Assembly (NCBI RefSeq): GCF_034263275.1
Contig: NZ_CP139559.1
Span: forward strand, 4,712,001-4,776,000
DNA length: 64,000 bases
Source of the DNA: Mucilaginibacter sp. cycad4
GTDB taxonomy: Bacteria > Bacteroidota > Bacteroidia > Sphingobacteriales > Sphingobacteriaceae
Reading direction: 5' to 3'
This document shows positions 17,478 to 27,239 of the stretch, in pieces; position 1 is the stretch's first letter; each line of letters opens with the position of its first letter. A model generated the notes under the pieces. It worked only from the letters and a program-made list of their open reading frames with translations. It did no database searches and was not told the origin of the DNA. A program made the translations under genes and the position numbers.

Positions 17478-19880
17478 ATGATCAGGAACTATTTTAAAAC
17501 TGCGTTGCGTAGCCTGCTAAAAAACAAGGGCTTTACTTTCATCAATATTTTAGGCTTGGCATTGGGACTGGCCATTTGCCTGCTTATTACATTTTACGTA
17601 ATCGATGAGCTGAGCTATGATCGTTACAATACCAAACACGAAAGAATTTATCGGGTAAATACCGATCTAAAGTTCAGTGGTACACTAACTGAATATGCCA
17701 CAACGGCTATCCCGGTTGCCAATGTCTTAAAAACCGAATGCCCTGAGGTTGAAACGGCGGTACGTATCACCCCCGCCCTAAACATTCGCTTTAAAAAAGG
17801 CGATGAAATTGTGCGCGAAGACGGCGCTACATTTTATAGCGAACCCAATATCTTTGATGTATTTACCCTACCCTTACTTTCAGGTGATCCGAAAACAGCT
17901 TTAAAGGAACCTAACACAGTGGTTATTGCCGAGTCGATGGCTAAAAAATATTTTAACCACACCAATGTTGTAGGGCAAACTTTGTTTTTAGTAACCAGCG
18001 GCACATCGCTCAAAATAACCGGGGTAATGAAGGATATCCCGGTACAATCACATTTTAAGGCAAACTTTTTGCTGGCGGCAGGCCCTATTGACAATAATGC
18101 CCCATGGAACAGGTTAACAGCCTTTGCTACCTATGCCTTGCTTAAACCCAACGCAAACATCAACCGCCTCGAATCAAAGCTTAACGCGGCGATGCAGGAA
18201 GGGTTAAAAGGTTCAAGCACCATGAACTACAGCAAATTTACAGCAGGCGGCAATTATTTTAAGCTGAGCCTGATGCCGGTAACAGATATCCACCTTAAAT
18301 CAAACCGGGTGATGGAACTGGGAGCGAACGGCAATAGTCAGTACGTTTACATTTTTGCAGCGGTGGCGGTTTTCATCTTGCTGCTGGCCTGCATCAATTT
18401 CATGAACCTGTCTACAGCACGTTCGGCCAATCGCGCTCGTGAGGTTGGTGTACGTAAAGTGTTAGGCTCATCCCGCATCCACCTCATTTTCCAGTTCCTT
18501 GCCGAATCACTGATCGTGACATTTGCGGCGGCCATTATAGCAGTGCTGGTAGCCTGGGCTTTACTACCCTTATTCAATCATTTATCAAATAAACAATTAG
18601 TCATAAATACACAAACTGCAACCTGGCTATTGCCTGCTTTATTAAGTATTGTTATTATAGTTGGAGTTTTGGCTGGTTCATACCCTGCATTTTTCCTTTC
18701 AGCTTTTCAACCAATCAATGTTTTAAAGGGGAAGATCTCAACTGGTTTCAAGGGTGGGGCTTTCCGCAGTATGTTGGTGGTTTTCCAATTTTCGATTTCA
18801 ATATTTCTGGTGATTGGCACTTTGGTTATCTATAACCAGCTTAATTATATCCAGAATAAAGATCTTGGTTTTAACCGAAACCAGGTGCTTATCCTTAATA
18901 ATGTTAATACATTAGAGCACCCCGAATTGCTAAAACAGCATATTAAACAGCTGCCTGGAGTTGCGAATGCAACGCTAACCAGTTTTCTGCCTACCGCCAA
19001 TAACAAGGTATTAAACTATGTATCTCCCGGTGAAAAAAAGGAGGGCCAGTCAACCCAGTTCTGGAAAATAGATGAAGATTACATTAACACCATGGGCATG
19101 CAGATAAAGACCGGCCGCGGGTTCTCGGGGGAGTTTAAAACGGATTCAACAGCTATGGTGATCAATGAAACCGCAGCTAAAGTATTTGGCTATGGCGATA
19201 ATCCGATTGATAAAACCATAACAACCGGCACGGGAGATAACATAAAAAAATATCATGTAATTGGCGTGGTAAAAGATTTCAATTTCAGTTCGCTACGGGA
19301 TAACGTAACACCATTGGTGATGACACTGGATAACGATTGGCTGGCGCGCTTAAGCATCCGCGTAAATACCCATAACCTGCCTGCCCTGATGGCACAAATA
19401 GAAAAAACATGGAAAACCATTGCCTCTAACGAACATTTCGACTATTCATTTATGGATGCCGATTTTGATGCGCTGTATCGTACAGAACAGCGCATGGGGC
19501 AGCTTTTTATAACGTTTACAGGTTTAGCCATTATAATTGCCTGCCTCGGTTTGTTTGGCCTTACAGCTTACGCTGCCGAGCAGCGCAACCGGGAGATCGG
19601 CATTCGTAAAGTATTAGGTGCAAGTATCACAGGTATTGTAAGTATGTTATCGAAAGATTTTATAAAACTGGTGATTGTATCGTTTGTCATAGCTACCCCT
19701 TTGGCCTGGATAATCATGAATAAATGGTTGCAGGGCTTTGCCTATCGACAGAATATTAATTGGTGGGTACTGATACTGGCAGGTACTGGGGCTGTGCTTA
19801 TTGCTTTTGCTACCATTAGCTTGCAATCGTTCAGGGCGGCAACAGCTAACCCGGTGGAGAGTTTGAGGAGCGGGGACTAG
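17478..19880 (+). CDS. FtsX/MacB-type ABC transporter permease
   Basis: An 800-residue permease made of two tandem MacB_PCD-FtsX units. Helix 1 lies near residues 21-43, a periplasmic domain runs to about 285, and three helices lie at about 290-402. After a fourth helix near 427-447 and a second periplasmic domain (to about 670), three more helices complete the second unit. The coupling motif REVGVRKVLGSS and its repeat REIGIRKVLGAS occur after the first helix of each FtsX bundle. Such Bacteroidota proteins act in mechanotransmission or efflux of peptides/antibiotics together with a separate ATPase, which is not encoded nearby. The start overlaps an 8-bp hairpin (17459-17477). Confidence 0.88.
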   Translation: MIRNYFKTALRSLLKNKGFTFINILGLALGLAICLLITFYVIDELSYDRYNTKHERIYRVNTDLKFSGTLTEYATTAIPVANVLKTECPEVETAVRITPALNIRFKKGDEIVREDGATFYSEPNIFDVFTLPLLSGDPKTALKEPNTVVIAESMAKKYFNHTNVVGQTLFLVTSGTSLKITGVMKDIPVQSHFKANFLLAAGPIDNNAPWNRLTAFATYALLKPNANINRLESKLNAAMQEGLKGSSTMNYSKFTAGGNYFKLSLMPVTDIHLKSNRVMELGANGNSQYVYIFAAVAVFILLLACINFMNLSTARSANRAREVGVRKVLGSSRIHLIFQFLAESLIVTFAAAIIAVLVAWALLPLFNHLSNKQLVINTQTATWLLPALLSIVIIVGVLAGSYPAFFLSAFQPINVLKGKISTGFKGGAFRSMLVVFQFSISIFLVIGTLVIYNQLNYIQNKDLGFNRNQVLILNNVNTLEHPELLKQHIKQLPGVANATLTSFLPTANNKVLNYVSPGEKKEGQSTQFWKIDEDYINTMGMQIKTGRGFSGEFKTDSTAMVINETAAKVFGYGDNPIDKTITTGTGDNIKKYHVIGVVKDFNFSSLRDNVTPLVMTLDNDWLARLSIRVNTHNLPALMAQIEKTWKTIASNEHFDYSFMDADFDALYRTEQRMGQLFITFTGLAIIIACLGLFGLTAYAAEQRNREIGIRKVLGASITGIVSMLSKDFIKLVIVSFVIATPLAWIIMNKWLQGFAYRQNINWWVLILAGTGAVLIAFATISLQSFRAATANPVESLRSGD

Positions 19881-20153
19881 TTGATTGACTTCCGGCCCGG
19901 CAAGTATGAGAGGCAGGCCAAATAAAGCAAATGCCACTTGTTACAATTTCGACATGGAGATGATGGATAGCTACGGTCTTTTTATTGCCTTATGAAATTA
20001 ACATTTAACTCATAGCTATATCTTAAAAACCCTTAATTGCAATATCCGTAGAAAGTCACAAGTAGCCACCACTCCAATCCCCCTGTCATACTTGCGCCAG
20101 AAAATTTTCAATGCAAATTATTTCGTCCTAACTTAGCTAACAACGTTATATCC

Positions 20154-21140
20154 ATGAAAGCAATAGTGATCACCCAACCCGGCGGCCCCGGGGTTTTGCA
20201 GCTTGCCGACAGGCCAAAGCCGCTTATCGCACCCGATGAAGTGCTAATAAAAGTAATGGCAGCGGGCATTAACCGGCCCGATGTATTTCAACGCAAGGGA
20301 AATTATCCGCCGCCTGCCGGTGCATCTGTGGATATTCCTGGGCTGGAGGTGGCCGGTACCATTGCCGAAGTTGGCGAAGCAGTTTCCCGCTGGAAAATCG
20401 GCGACAAGGTTTGCGCACTGGTTACCGGCGGTGGTTATGCCGAATATTGTAAAGCGCCCGAAGGCCAATGCCTCCCTATTCCTTCAAACTTAAGCTATCC
20501 TGAAGCAGCCTCTCTCCCCGAAACATTTTTCACTGTATGGAGCAATGTTTTTGATCGCGCTGCCCTTAAACATGGTGAATCGTTATTGGTGCATGGTGGA
20601 TCAAGTGGTATAGGTGTTACGGCTATTCAAATGGCCAAAGCATTGGGCAGTACTGTTTATGTAACGGCCAGCTCAAATGATAAATGCAGCTTTTGTGAAC
20701 AAATAGGTGCTGATAAAGCTATCAATTATAAAACAACCGACTTTAAGGAAGAGATTAAAACAATAACTAACAGTAAGGGTGTTAATGTAATATTAGATAT
20801 GATAGGCGGCGATTATCTGCCGGGCAATATAGATTCGTTGGCGGTTGAAGGGCGCCTGGTGATGATCAATGCTATGAATGGCCGTGAAGTACAGCTTGAC
20901 CTGGGCAAAGTGATGGCAAAAAGACTGATTATTACCGGATCGATGTTACGCAGCAGAGAAACAGCTTTCAAAGCAACTATCGCCCAAAACCTCGAACAAA
21001 AAATATGGCCATTGCTATCATCAGGAAAAATCAGGCCCATAGTGTATAAAACTTTCGATGCCGGCGATGCTGCCGAAGCTCATAAACTGATGGAAAGTAA
21101 TACTCATACAGGCAAAATTGTATTGACTTTTGTGCAATAA
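20154..21140 (+). CDS. NAD(P)H-quinone oxidoreductase, zinc-independent MDR family
   Basis: A 328-residue medium-chain dehydrogenase/reductase of the quinone reductase (Qor/PIG3) type. A GroES-like domain (1-120) without catalytic zinc ligands precedes a Rossmann domain with HGGSSGIG (147-154) for NADPH. It is expected to reduce quinones or enones in the cytosol. It stands alone between the permease and atpD; the 273-base spacer upstream shows no clear promoter. Confidence 0.88.
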   Translation: MKAIVITQPGGPGVLQLADRPKPLIAPDEVLIKVMAAGINRPDVFQRKGNYPPPAGASVDIPGLEVAGTIAEVGEAVSRWKIGDKVCALVTGGGYAEYCKAPEGQCLPIPSNLSYPEAASLPETFFTVWSNVFDRAALKHGESLLVHGGSSGIGVTAIQMAKALGSTVYVTASSNDKCSFCEQIGADKAINYKTTDFKEEIKTITNSKGVNVILDMIGGDYLPGNIDSLAVEGRLVMINAMNGREVQLDLGKVMAKRLIITGSMLRSRETAFKATIAQNLEQKIWPLLSSGKIRPIVYKTFDAGDAAEAHKLMESNTHTGKIVLTFVQ

Positions 21141-21192
21141 AGGCAAACAATTAACAATGTTGAAATTATCCTTTAAAAAACTTGGTACACTA

Positions 21193-21223
21193 TTTAAATA
21201 ATTGGATAGAAATCTTAACTTTG
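21193..21223 (+). promoter_or_regulatory. Promoter of atpD-atpC
   Basis: TAACTTTG at 21216-21223 matches the -7 consensus. Exactly 19 bases upstream is TTTA (21193-21196), one base off TTTG. Transcription would start near 21229, leaving an 85-base leader. Confidence 0.5.
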
Positions 21224-21314
21224 CGCCTCTGAAATAGCATCTTATACATTCCTGTAACAAATGATGTATGTGGCTGTTCAGTAAAAGCATTTTTTAAAAA
21301 ACACCAGGTTATAT

Positions 21315-22820
21315 ATGCCAAACATTGGAAAAATTTCAAGGATCATTGGTCCGGTAGTTGACGTAAGTTTCGCTGATGACGCTCATTTGCCTAAAATTTA
21401 TGACGCGTTAGAGATCACGAAAGACAATGGTCAGAAAGTTATTTTAGAAGTTCAGCAGCACTTAGGCGAAGATCGTGTACGTGCTATCGCGATGGACTCG
21501 ACCGACGGCTTGTTGCGCGGAATGAAGGTTTTAGATACCGAAGCTGCTATCAAAATGCCGGTAGGCGATAATATCAAAGGCCGCGTATTTAACGTGGTAG
21601 GTGATGCTATCGACGGTATCCCTGATCTTGACAAATCAAATGGTCGCCCTATTCACGCAACCCCTCCAAGGTTTGAAGACCTGTCTACCGAAACTGAAGT
21701 ACTTTTTACAGGTATCAAAGTTATCGACCTTTTAGAGCCTTATGCAAAAGGTGGTAAAATTGGTTTATTTGGTGGTGCCGGTGTAGGTAAAACAGTATTG
21801 ATCCAGGAACTGATCAACAACATCGCTAAAGCTTATGCAGGTTTATCTGTATTTGCAGGTGTTGGTGAGCGTACACGTGAAGGTAATGACCTTTTACGTG
21901 AGATGCTTGAATCAGGCATTATAAAATATGGCGACGCTTTCATGCATTCGATGGAAGAAGGCGGCTGGGACCTATCTAAAGTAGATACCGAAGCCATGAA
22001 AGATTCAAAAGCAACATTTGTGTTCGGTCAGATGAACGAGCCTCCTGGTGCACGTGCACGTGTGGCCCTTTCAGGCTTAACTATTGCCGAGTATTTCCGT
22101 GATGGCGATGAAGATGGTAAAGGCCGTGATATCCTTTTCTTTATCGACAACATCTTCCGCTTTACCCAGGCAGGTTCAGAGGTATCAGCGCTATTAGGCC
22201 GTATGCCATCAGCAGTAGGTTACCAGCCAACACTGGCAACTGAGATGGGTACCATGCAGGAGCGTATCACTTCAACCAAACGGGGTTCAATCACATCTGT
22301 ACAGGCCGTTTACGTACCTGCGGATGACTTGACCGACCCGGCGCCGGCTACAACCTTCGCCCACTTAGATGCTACTACCGTACTTTCACGTAAAATTGCC
22401 GAGCTTGGTATTTACCCTGCGGTGGATCCATTGGATTCAACCTCACGTATCCTTAGCCCAGCTGTTTTAGGTGATGAGCACTACAATACAGCTCAACGCG
22501 TTAAAGAAACTTTACAACGATACAAAGAGCTTCAGGACATCATCGCCATCCTTGGTATGGACGAGCTTTCTGAAGAAGATAAGTTAGTTGTATCACGCGC
22601 CCGTCGTGTTCAGCGTTTCTTGTCACAGCCGTTCCACGTTGCCGAGCAGTTCACCGGTTTAAAAGGTGTATTGGTTGACATTAAAGATACCATCAAAGGT
22701 TTCAACATGATCATGGACGGTGAAGTTGACGAATATCCTGAAGCAGCTTTCAACTTAGTTGGTAACATCGACGACGCTATCGAAAAAGGCAAAAAGCTGT
22801 TGGCTGAAGCTAACGCTTAA
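21315..22820 (+). CDS. atpD: F-type ATP synthase subunit beta
   Basis: A 501-residue catalytic subunit of F1. It has the beta-barrel N-domain, the P-loop GGAGVGKT (153-160), the catalytic GERTREGNDL segment, the FFIDNIFRFTQAGSEVSALL region and the conserved ATEMGTMQERI stretch. It makes ATP at the membrane-bound complex. It is followed only by atpC; the rest of the ATP synthase genes are not in the window. Confidence 0.97.
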   Translation: MPNIGKISRIIGPVVDVSFADDAHLPKIYDALEITKDNGQKVILEVQQHLGEDRVRAIAMDSTDGLLRGMKVLDTEAAIKMPVGDNIKGRVFNVVGDAIDGIPDLDKSNGRPIHATPPRFEDLSTETEVLFTGIKVIDLLEPYAKGGKIGLFGGAGVGKTVLIQELINNIAKAYAGLSVFAGVGERTREGNDLLREMLESGIIKYGDAFMHSMEEGGWDLSKVDTEAMKDSKATFVFGQMNEPPGARARVALSGLTIAEYFRDGDEDGKGRDILFFIDNIFRFTQAGSEVSALLGRMPSAVGYQPTLATEMGTMQERITSTKRGSITSVQAVYVPADDLTDPAPATTFAHLDATTVLSRKIAELGIYPAVDPLDSTSRILSPAVLGDEHYNTAQRVKETLQRYKELQDIIAILGMDELSEEDKLVVSRARRVQRFLSQPFHVAEQFTGLKGVLVDIKDTIKGFNMIMDGEVDEYPEAAFNLVGNIDDAIEKGKKLLAEANA

Positions 22821-22836
22821 TAAGAAGCAAGAAAAT

Positions 22837-22894
22837 AAGATTCAAGAATCAAGAACAGGAAAACCCTGCTTCTTGGTTCTTAAATCTTGAATCT
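22837..22894. repeat. Palindromic element between atpD and atpC
   Basis: Arms AAGATTCAAGA (22837-22847) and TCTTGAATCT (22885-22894) form an inverted repeat, with a second partial pairing inside (AAGAAC/GTTCTT). It fills the 82-base spacer of the two-gene operon and would fold in the mRNA. Confidence 0.6.
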
Positions 22895-22902
22895 CAAAAA
22901 GC

Positions 22903-23154
22903 ATGACATTAGAAATTCTTACTCCCGATAAAAAAGTTTACGAAGGCGAGGCCACCTCGGTAACCTTACCTGGTGCTTTGGGATTATTTGAAATACTGAA
23001 CAACCACGCCCCTATCATTTCCACCCTTCAGGATGGCAAACTTACCGTACGCGGTGGTGCAGCTAAAGAAGAAGTGTTTTTTATTAAAGGCGGTGTTGTT
23101 GAAGCATTGAACAATAAAGTAACTGTTTTGGCCGAAGGTATTCAGCACAAATAG
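22903..23154 (+). CDS. atpC: F-type ATP synthase subunit epsilon (short form)
   Basis: An 83-residue protein covering only the N-terminal beta sandwich of the epsilon subunit (MTLEILTPDKKVYEGEATSV start, GALGLFEILNNHAPI core). The C-terminal helical pair that inhibits ATP hydrolysis in E. coli (full length about 139) is absent. Such short forms are common in this phylum. It ends at a strong terminator. Confidence 0.93.
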   Translation: MTLEILTPDKKVYEGEATSVTLPGALGLFEILNNHAPIISTLQDGKLTVRGGAAKEEVFFIKGGVVEALNNKVTVLAEGIQHK

Positions 23155-23177
23155 GCGCTACTTTATAAAATTTATAT

Positions 23178-23213
23178 AAAGCGCCCGGGTATGATTATCC
23201 GGGCGCTTTTTTT
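23178..23213 (+). terminator. Rho-independent terminator after atpC
   Basis: Stem GCGCCCGG (23181-23188) with CCGGGCGC (23199-23206), closed by flanking AAA/TTT and followed by a run of seven T. It begins about 25 bases after the atpC stop. Confidence 0.9.
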
Positions 23214-23384
23214 GTTGGGTGATTTTGATTGCAGATATAAGTTTAAGCATTCACTCTTAATCGTGTACACACCTTTATAAATGGGCCTCTATTTTCAATC
23301 ATAACCACCCTTCCTCCCATTTCAGGCAGAAAATCGACAACTTACTATGCATGCATAAAAAACATACCAAATACCGTTTTGAAC

Positions 23385-23609
23385 TTTGGTATATTTCATT
23401 AAAAATTTTATATCTTTATAAATAAAAATTACAGAATTAAATTTTACAAAACACAAATAATTAAAATAAAATACTTATTTCAAAAAATCAGTGGCGACTA
23501 TTGCTATTACATGACGCGATAGCTACCTTACATATATTGATTTTCGATACCAAGTAAACCAGTATCATCGACAAAATTAAATACTAACACTGTCTACATA
23601 TCTAATAAA
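23385..23609 (+). promoter_or_regulatory. Candidate promoter and long leader of the BCAA cluster
   Basis: The 396-base spacer before ilvD is AT-rich. TTTG (23385-23388), 22 bases, and TATCTTTA (23411-23418) make a tolerable promoter. The following leader of about 185 bases contains two short inverted repeats: GCTAT/ATAGC around 23504-23524 and GATAC/GTATC around 23546-23566. A possible GTG-started seven-codon peptide VATIAIT lies just before them. No known riboswitch was recognised and no U-tract terminator is visible. Confidence 0.35.
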
Positions 23610-25316
23610 ATGAGTTCATCATCAGATACCACCAACGCTATAGAATTGAACAAGTATAGCAAAACCTTTACCCAAGACCCAACGCAGCCGGCCGCACAGG
23701 CTATGCTTTACGGGATCGGCTTAACCGACGACGATATGCGCAAAGCACAGGTCGGCGTGGCCAGTATGGGCTACGATGGCAATACTTGCAACATGCACCT
23801 TAACGACTTGGCTAAACTGGTTAAACAAGGTATCTGGGATGAAGACATGGTAGGTTTGATTTTCCACACCATTGGCGTAAGTGATGGCATGAGCAACGGT
23901 ACCGAAGGCATGCGTTACTCATTAGTGAGCCGTGATATCATTGCCGATTCAATTGAGGCTGTAACCGGCGCTCAGTATTATGATGGCTTGATTACCCTGC
24001 CGGGCTGCGATAAAAATATGCCGGGCTCCATCATGGCTATGGGCCGTTTAAACCGCCCGTCGATCATGGTTTACGGCGGTACTATTAAACCCGGTCATTG
24101 GAAAGGTGAAGACCTGAACATCGTTTCGGCATTTGAGGCTTTGGGCAAAAAGATTGCCGGCCAGATAGATGACGTTGATTTTATGGGCGTTATTAAAAAT
24201 GCCTGTCCAAGCGCGGGTGCCTGCGGTGGTATCTATACAGCCAATACCATGGCTGCCGCTATTGAGGCATTGGGTATGAGCTTGCCGTACTCGTCATCAA
24301 ACCCGGCATTAAGCGAAGATAAAAAAGCAGAATGCCTTGCGGCCGGTAAAGCCATTAAGGTATTGTTAGAGAAAGATATTAAACCATCAGACATCATGAC
24401 CCGCGCGGCATTTGAAAATGCTATTGTTGTGATTATGGTATTAGGCGGTTCAACCAACGCGGTATTGCACCTGATTGCAATGGCCAAAAGCGTTGACGTT
24501 AAATTAACTCAGGATGATTTTCAGGCGGTAAGTAACCGTATCCCGGTACTGGCCGATATGAAGCCAAGCGGTAAATACATGATGGAAGACCTGCACAACA
24601 TTGGCGGTGTTCCGGCTGTAATGAAATACTGTTTGGAGCAGGGCTGGTTAGATGGAAGCTGCCTTACCGTTACCGGCAAAACCATTGCCGAAAACCTTGC
24701 CGAAGTTCCGGCACTGGAGTTTGAAACTCAAAAAATCATTAAACCTGTTGAAAACCCGATCAAAGCTACAGGCCACCTACAAATCCTATACGGAAACCTT
24801 GCCGAAGGCGGCAGCGTTGCCAAGATCAGCGGTAAAGAAGGTGAGCGTTTCACAGGCCCTGCCCGTGTATTTGACGGCGAGTTTGAACTGATTGCAGGCA
24901 TCCAGAGCGGCCGTGTTAAAAAAGGCGATGTTGTGGTGATCCGCAACGTAGGTCCTAAAGGCGCGCCGGGCATGCCGGAAATGCTGAAACCAACCTCAGC
25001 TATATTCGGTGCCGGTTTGGGTAGTTCGGTAGCATTAATTACAGATGGACGCTTTAGTGGCGGTACGCATGGCTTCGTCGTCGGTCACATCACACCCGAG
25101 GCTTACGATGGTGGTTTTATAGCGATGGTAAAAGATGATGATATAATTCATATTGATGCTGTTGCCAATACTATAAACGTTTCGCTACCGCAAGAAGAAA
25201 TAGCCGCACGTCGTGCCGCATGGCAAAAACCGGCGCTGAAGGTTACCAAGGGTGTGTTATACCGTTACGCTAAAAACGTAACTACCGCTGCCGAAGGCTG
25301 CGTTACCGACGAATAA
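23610..25316 (+). CDS. ilvD: Dihydroxy-acid dehydratase
   Basis: A 568-residue Fe-S dehydratase turning dihydroxy acids into the 2-keto acid precursors of Val, Ile and Leu. Expected cluster ligands are visible: Cys60 (DGNTCNMH), Cys133 (GCDKNMPG) and Cys205 (CPSAGACGG). The C-terminal DGRFSGGTHGFVVGHI motif is intact. It is the first gene of the BCAA cluster and is 143 bases from ilvB. Confidence 0.97.
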   Translation: MSSSSDTTNAIELNKYSKTFTQDPTQPAAQAMLYGIGLTDDDMRKAQVGVASMGYDGNTCNMHLNDLAKLVKQGIWDEDMVGLIFHTIGVSDGMSNGTEGMRYSLVSRDIIADSIEAVTGAQYYDGLITLPGCDKNMPGSIMAMGRLNRPSIMVYGGTIKPGHWKGEDLNIVSAFEALGKKIAGQIDDVDFMGVIKNACPSAGACGGIYTANTMAAAIEALGMSLPYSSSNPALSEDKKAECLAAGKAIKVLLEKDIKPSDIMTRAAFENAIVVIMVLGGSTNAVLHLIAMAKSVDVKLTQDDFQAVSNRIPVLADMKPSGKYMMEDLHNIGGVPAVMKYCLEQGWLDGSCLTVTGKTIAENLAEVPALEFETQKIIKPVENPIKATGHLQILYGNLAEGGSVAKISGKEGERFTGPARVFDGEFELIAGIQSGRVKKGDVVVIRNVGPKGAPGMPEMLKPTSAIFGAGLGSSVALITDGRFSGGTHGFVVGHITPEAYDGGFIAMVKDDDIIHIDAVANTINVSLPQEEIAARRAAWQKPALKVTKGVLYRYAKNVTTAAEGCVTDE

Positions 25317-25459
25317 GAACATTGAACAAAATGGCCGTAAAAAACTGCCATGAATAAAGTGAACACAAGCTTTACGCGTTCATTTTAGCAAATTAGAGAG
25401 AAATAGCGTAAAATCAATTTAGCCCCTAAAAAGGGCTATAAATATAAAAAATTACAGGT

Positions 25460-27196
25460 ATGGAAGTTGCACAAGAAACACTAACCGCACCCGCTGCCAC
25501 CGAGACCGTACAGGTTTCCGGATCGGTAGCATTATTGGAAGCATTGATAGCCGAAGGTACCGATACCATTTTTGGTTACCCAGGTGGCGCCATCATGCCC
25601 ATTTATGATGCTTTGTTTGATTACAATGATAAATTAAACCACATACTGGTGCGTCATGAACAGGGCGGTATTCATGCCGGTCAGGGTTATGCGCGTACAT
25701 CGGGCAAAGTGGGCGTAGTATTTGCTACCAGCGGTCCCGGCGCTACTAACCTGGTAACAGGCCTGGCCGATGCCCAGATTGATAGCACACCGCTTGTTTG
25801 TATCACCGGGCAGGTATTCGCTCACCTTTTAGGTACCGATGCCTTCCAGGAAACTGATGTGATCAACATTACTACTCCGGTTACCAAATGGAATTACCAG
25901 GTAACTGATGCTACCGAAATTCCCGAGGTTATTGCCAAAGCATTTTACATTGCACGCAGCGGCAGGCCCGGCCCGGTATTGATCGACATTACCAAAAACG
26001 CGCAGATCCAGCTGTTTGACTTTGCAGGCTACAAACCTTGCGATCATATCCGTAGCTACAGGCCAAAACCTATTGTTCGTACGCAATACATTGACGAAGC
26101 TGCTGCTTTGATCAACAATGCTAAAAAGCCGTTCATCCTGTTTGGTCAGGGTGTTATTTTAGGTAGTGCCGAGCAGGAGTTTAAAGCTTTTGTTGAAAAA
26201 AGCGGCATCCCTGCAGCATGGACTATCCTTGGCGCCGGCGCAATCCCTACAGATCATCCTCAAAACGTTGGTATGTTAGGTATGCATGGTAACTATGGCC
26301 CTAACGTTTTAACTAACGATTGCGATGTGCTGATTGCCATAGGTATGCGTTTTGATGATCGCGTAACCGGTCGCCTGGACAAATATGCCAAACAAGCTAA
26401 AGTAGTTCATTTGGATATTGACCCGGCTGAGATCGACAAAAACGTAAAATCAACCGTACCTGTTTGGGGCGATTGCAAGGAAACATTGCCATTGCTAACC
26501 GCAGCCATCGCAAAGAAAGAATACCCTGAATGGCTTGCCAAATTTAACGACTACACCAAACAGGAAGTTGAAGCAGTTATTCATAACGAGCTTAACCCAA
26601 CCACCCCGGAAATGACCATGGGCGAGGTGATCAAACAGCTTAACGAGATCACCAAAGGTGAAGCTGTTATCGTTACCGACGTAGGTCAGCACCAGATGGT
26701 AGCCTGCCGTTACGCGCAGTTTAATAACACCCGCAGTAACGTAACCAGCGGTGGCCTTGGTACTATGGGCTTTGCGCTCCCAGCCGCTATCGGCGCCAAA
26801 TTTGGCGCGCCAAACCGTACTGTAGTAGCTATTATTGGTGATGGTGGCTTCCAGATGACCTGCCAGGAATTGGGTACCATTATGCAAAGCGGTGTTGATG
26901 TAAAGATTGTTATCCTTAACAACCGTTTCCTGGGCATGGTAAGGCAATGGCAGGAACTGTTCAACCAGCGCCGTTATTCGTTTGTTGATATTCAAAGCCC
27001 CGATTTTGTGGCATTGGCTGCTGCATACCGCATCCCCGGCAAACTGATTGATGACCGTGCCGATTTAACTACAGCATTAAACGAAATGCTGAGCACACCG
27101 GGATCATTCCTTTTAGAAGTAATGGTAACCAAGGAGAACAATGTGTTCCCAATGGTACCACAAGGATGTAGTGTAAGCGAGATCAGGTTAAAGTAA
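25460..27196 (+). CDS. ilvB: Acetolactate synthase, large (catalytic) subunit
   Basis: A 578-residue thiamine-diphosphate enzyme that condenses pyruvate with pyruvate or 2-ketobutyrate. The N-terminal Glu motif (RHEQGGIHAGQGYAR), the central FAD-type domain, and the C-terminal TPP motif beginning GDGGFQMTCQEL and ending near ILNN are all present. ilvN, the regulatory subunit, follows 43 bases later. Confidence 0.96.
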   Translation: MEVAQETLTAPAATETVQVSGSVALLEALIAEGTDTIFGYPGGAIMPIYDALFDYNDKLNHILVRHEQGGIHAGQGYARTSGKVGVVFATSGPGATNLVTGLADAQIDSTPLVCITGQVFAHLLGTDAFQETDVINITTPVTKWNYQVTDATEIPEVIAKAFYIARSGRPGPVLIDITKNAQIQLFDFAGYKPCDHIRSYRPKPIVRTQYIDEAAALINNAKKPFILFGQGVILGSAEQEFKAFVEKSGIPAAWTILGAGAIPTDHPQNVGMLGMHGNYGPNVLTNDCDVLIAIGMRFDDRVTGRLDKYAKQAKVVHLDIDPAEIDKNVKSTVPVWGDCKETLPLLTAAIAKKEYPEWLAKFNDYTKQEVEAVIHNELNPTTPEMTMGEVIKQLNEITKGEAVIVTDVGQHQMVACRYAQFNNTRSNVTSGGLGTMGFALPAAIGAKFGAPNRTVVAIIGDGGFQMTCQELGTIMQSGVDVKIVILNNRFLGMVRQWQELFNQRRYSFVDIQSPDFVALAAAYRIPGKLIDDRADLTTALNEMLSTPGSFLLEVMVTKENNVFPMVPQGCSVSEIRLK

Positions 27197-27199
27197 AAC

Positions 27200-27225
27200 G
27201 CCCCCTAACCCCCTAAAGGGGGAAC
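27200..27225 (+). repeat. CCCCCTAACCCCCTAAAGGGGG element, copy 1
   Basis: A 26-base G/C-run element between ilvB and ilvN. Its exact reverse complement (25 of 26 bases) appears at 32702-32727 directly before leuB. The part CCCCCTAAAGGGGG can form a small hairpin. Confidence 0.7.
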
Positions 27226-27239
27226 AAAAAGACAAAGTC

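Noticed and set aside
25420..25438. TAGCCC...GGGCTA hairpin before ilvB as a terminator
   Set aside because: The stem is only six base pairs and no T-run follows.
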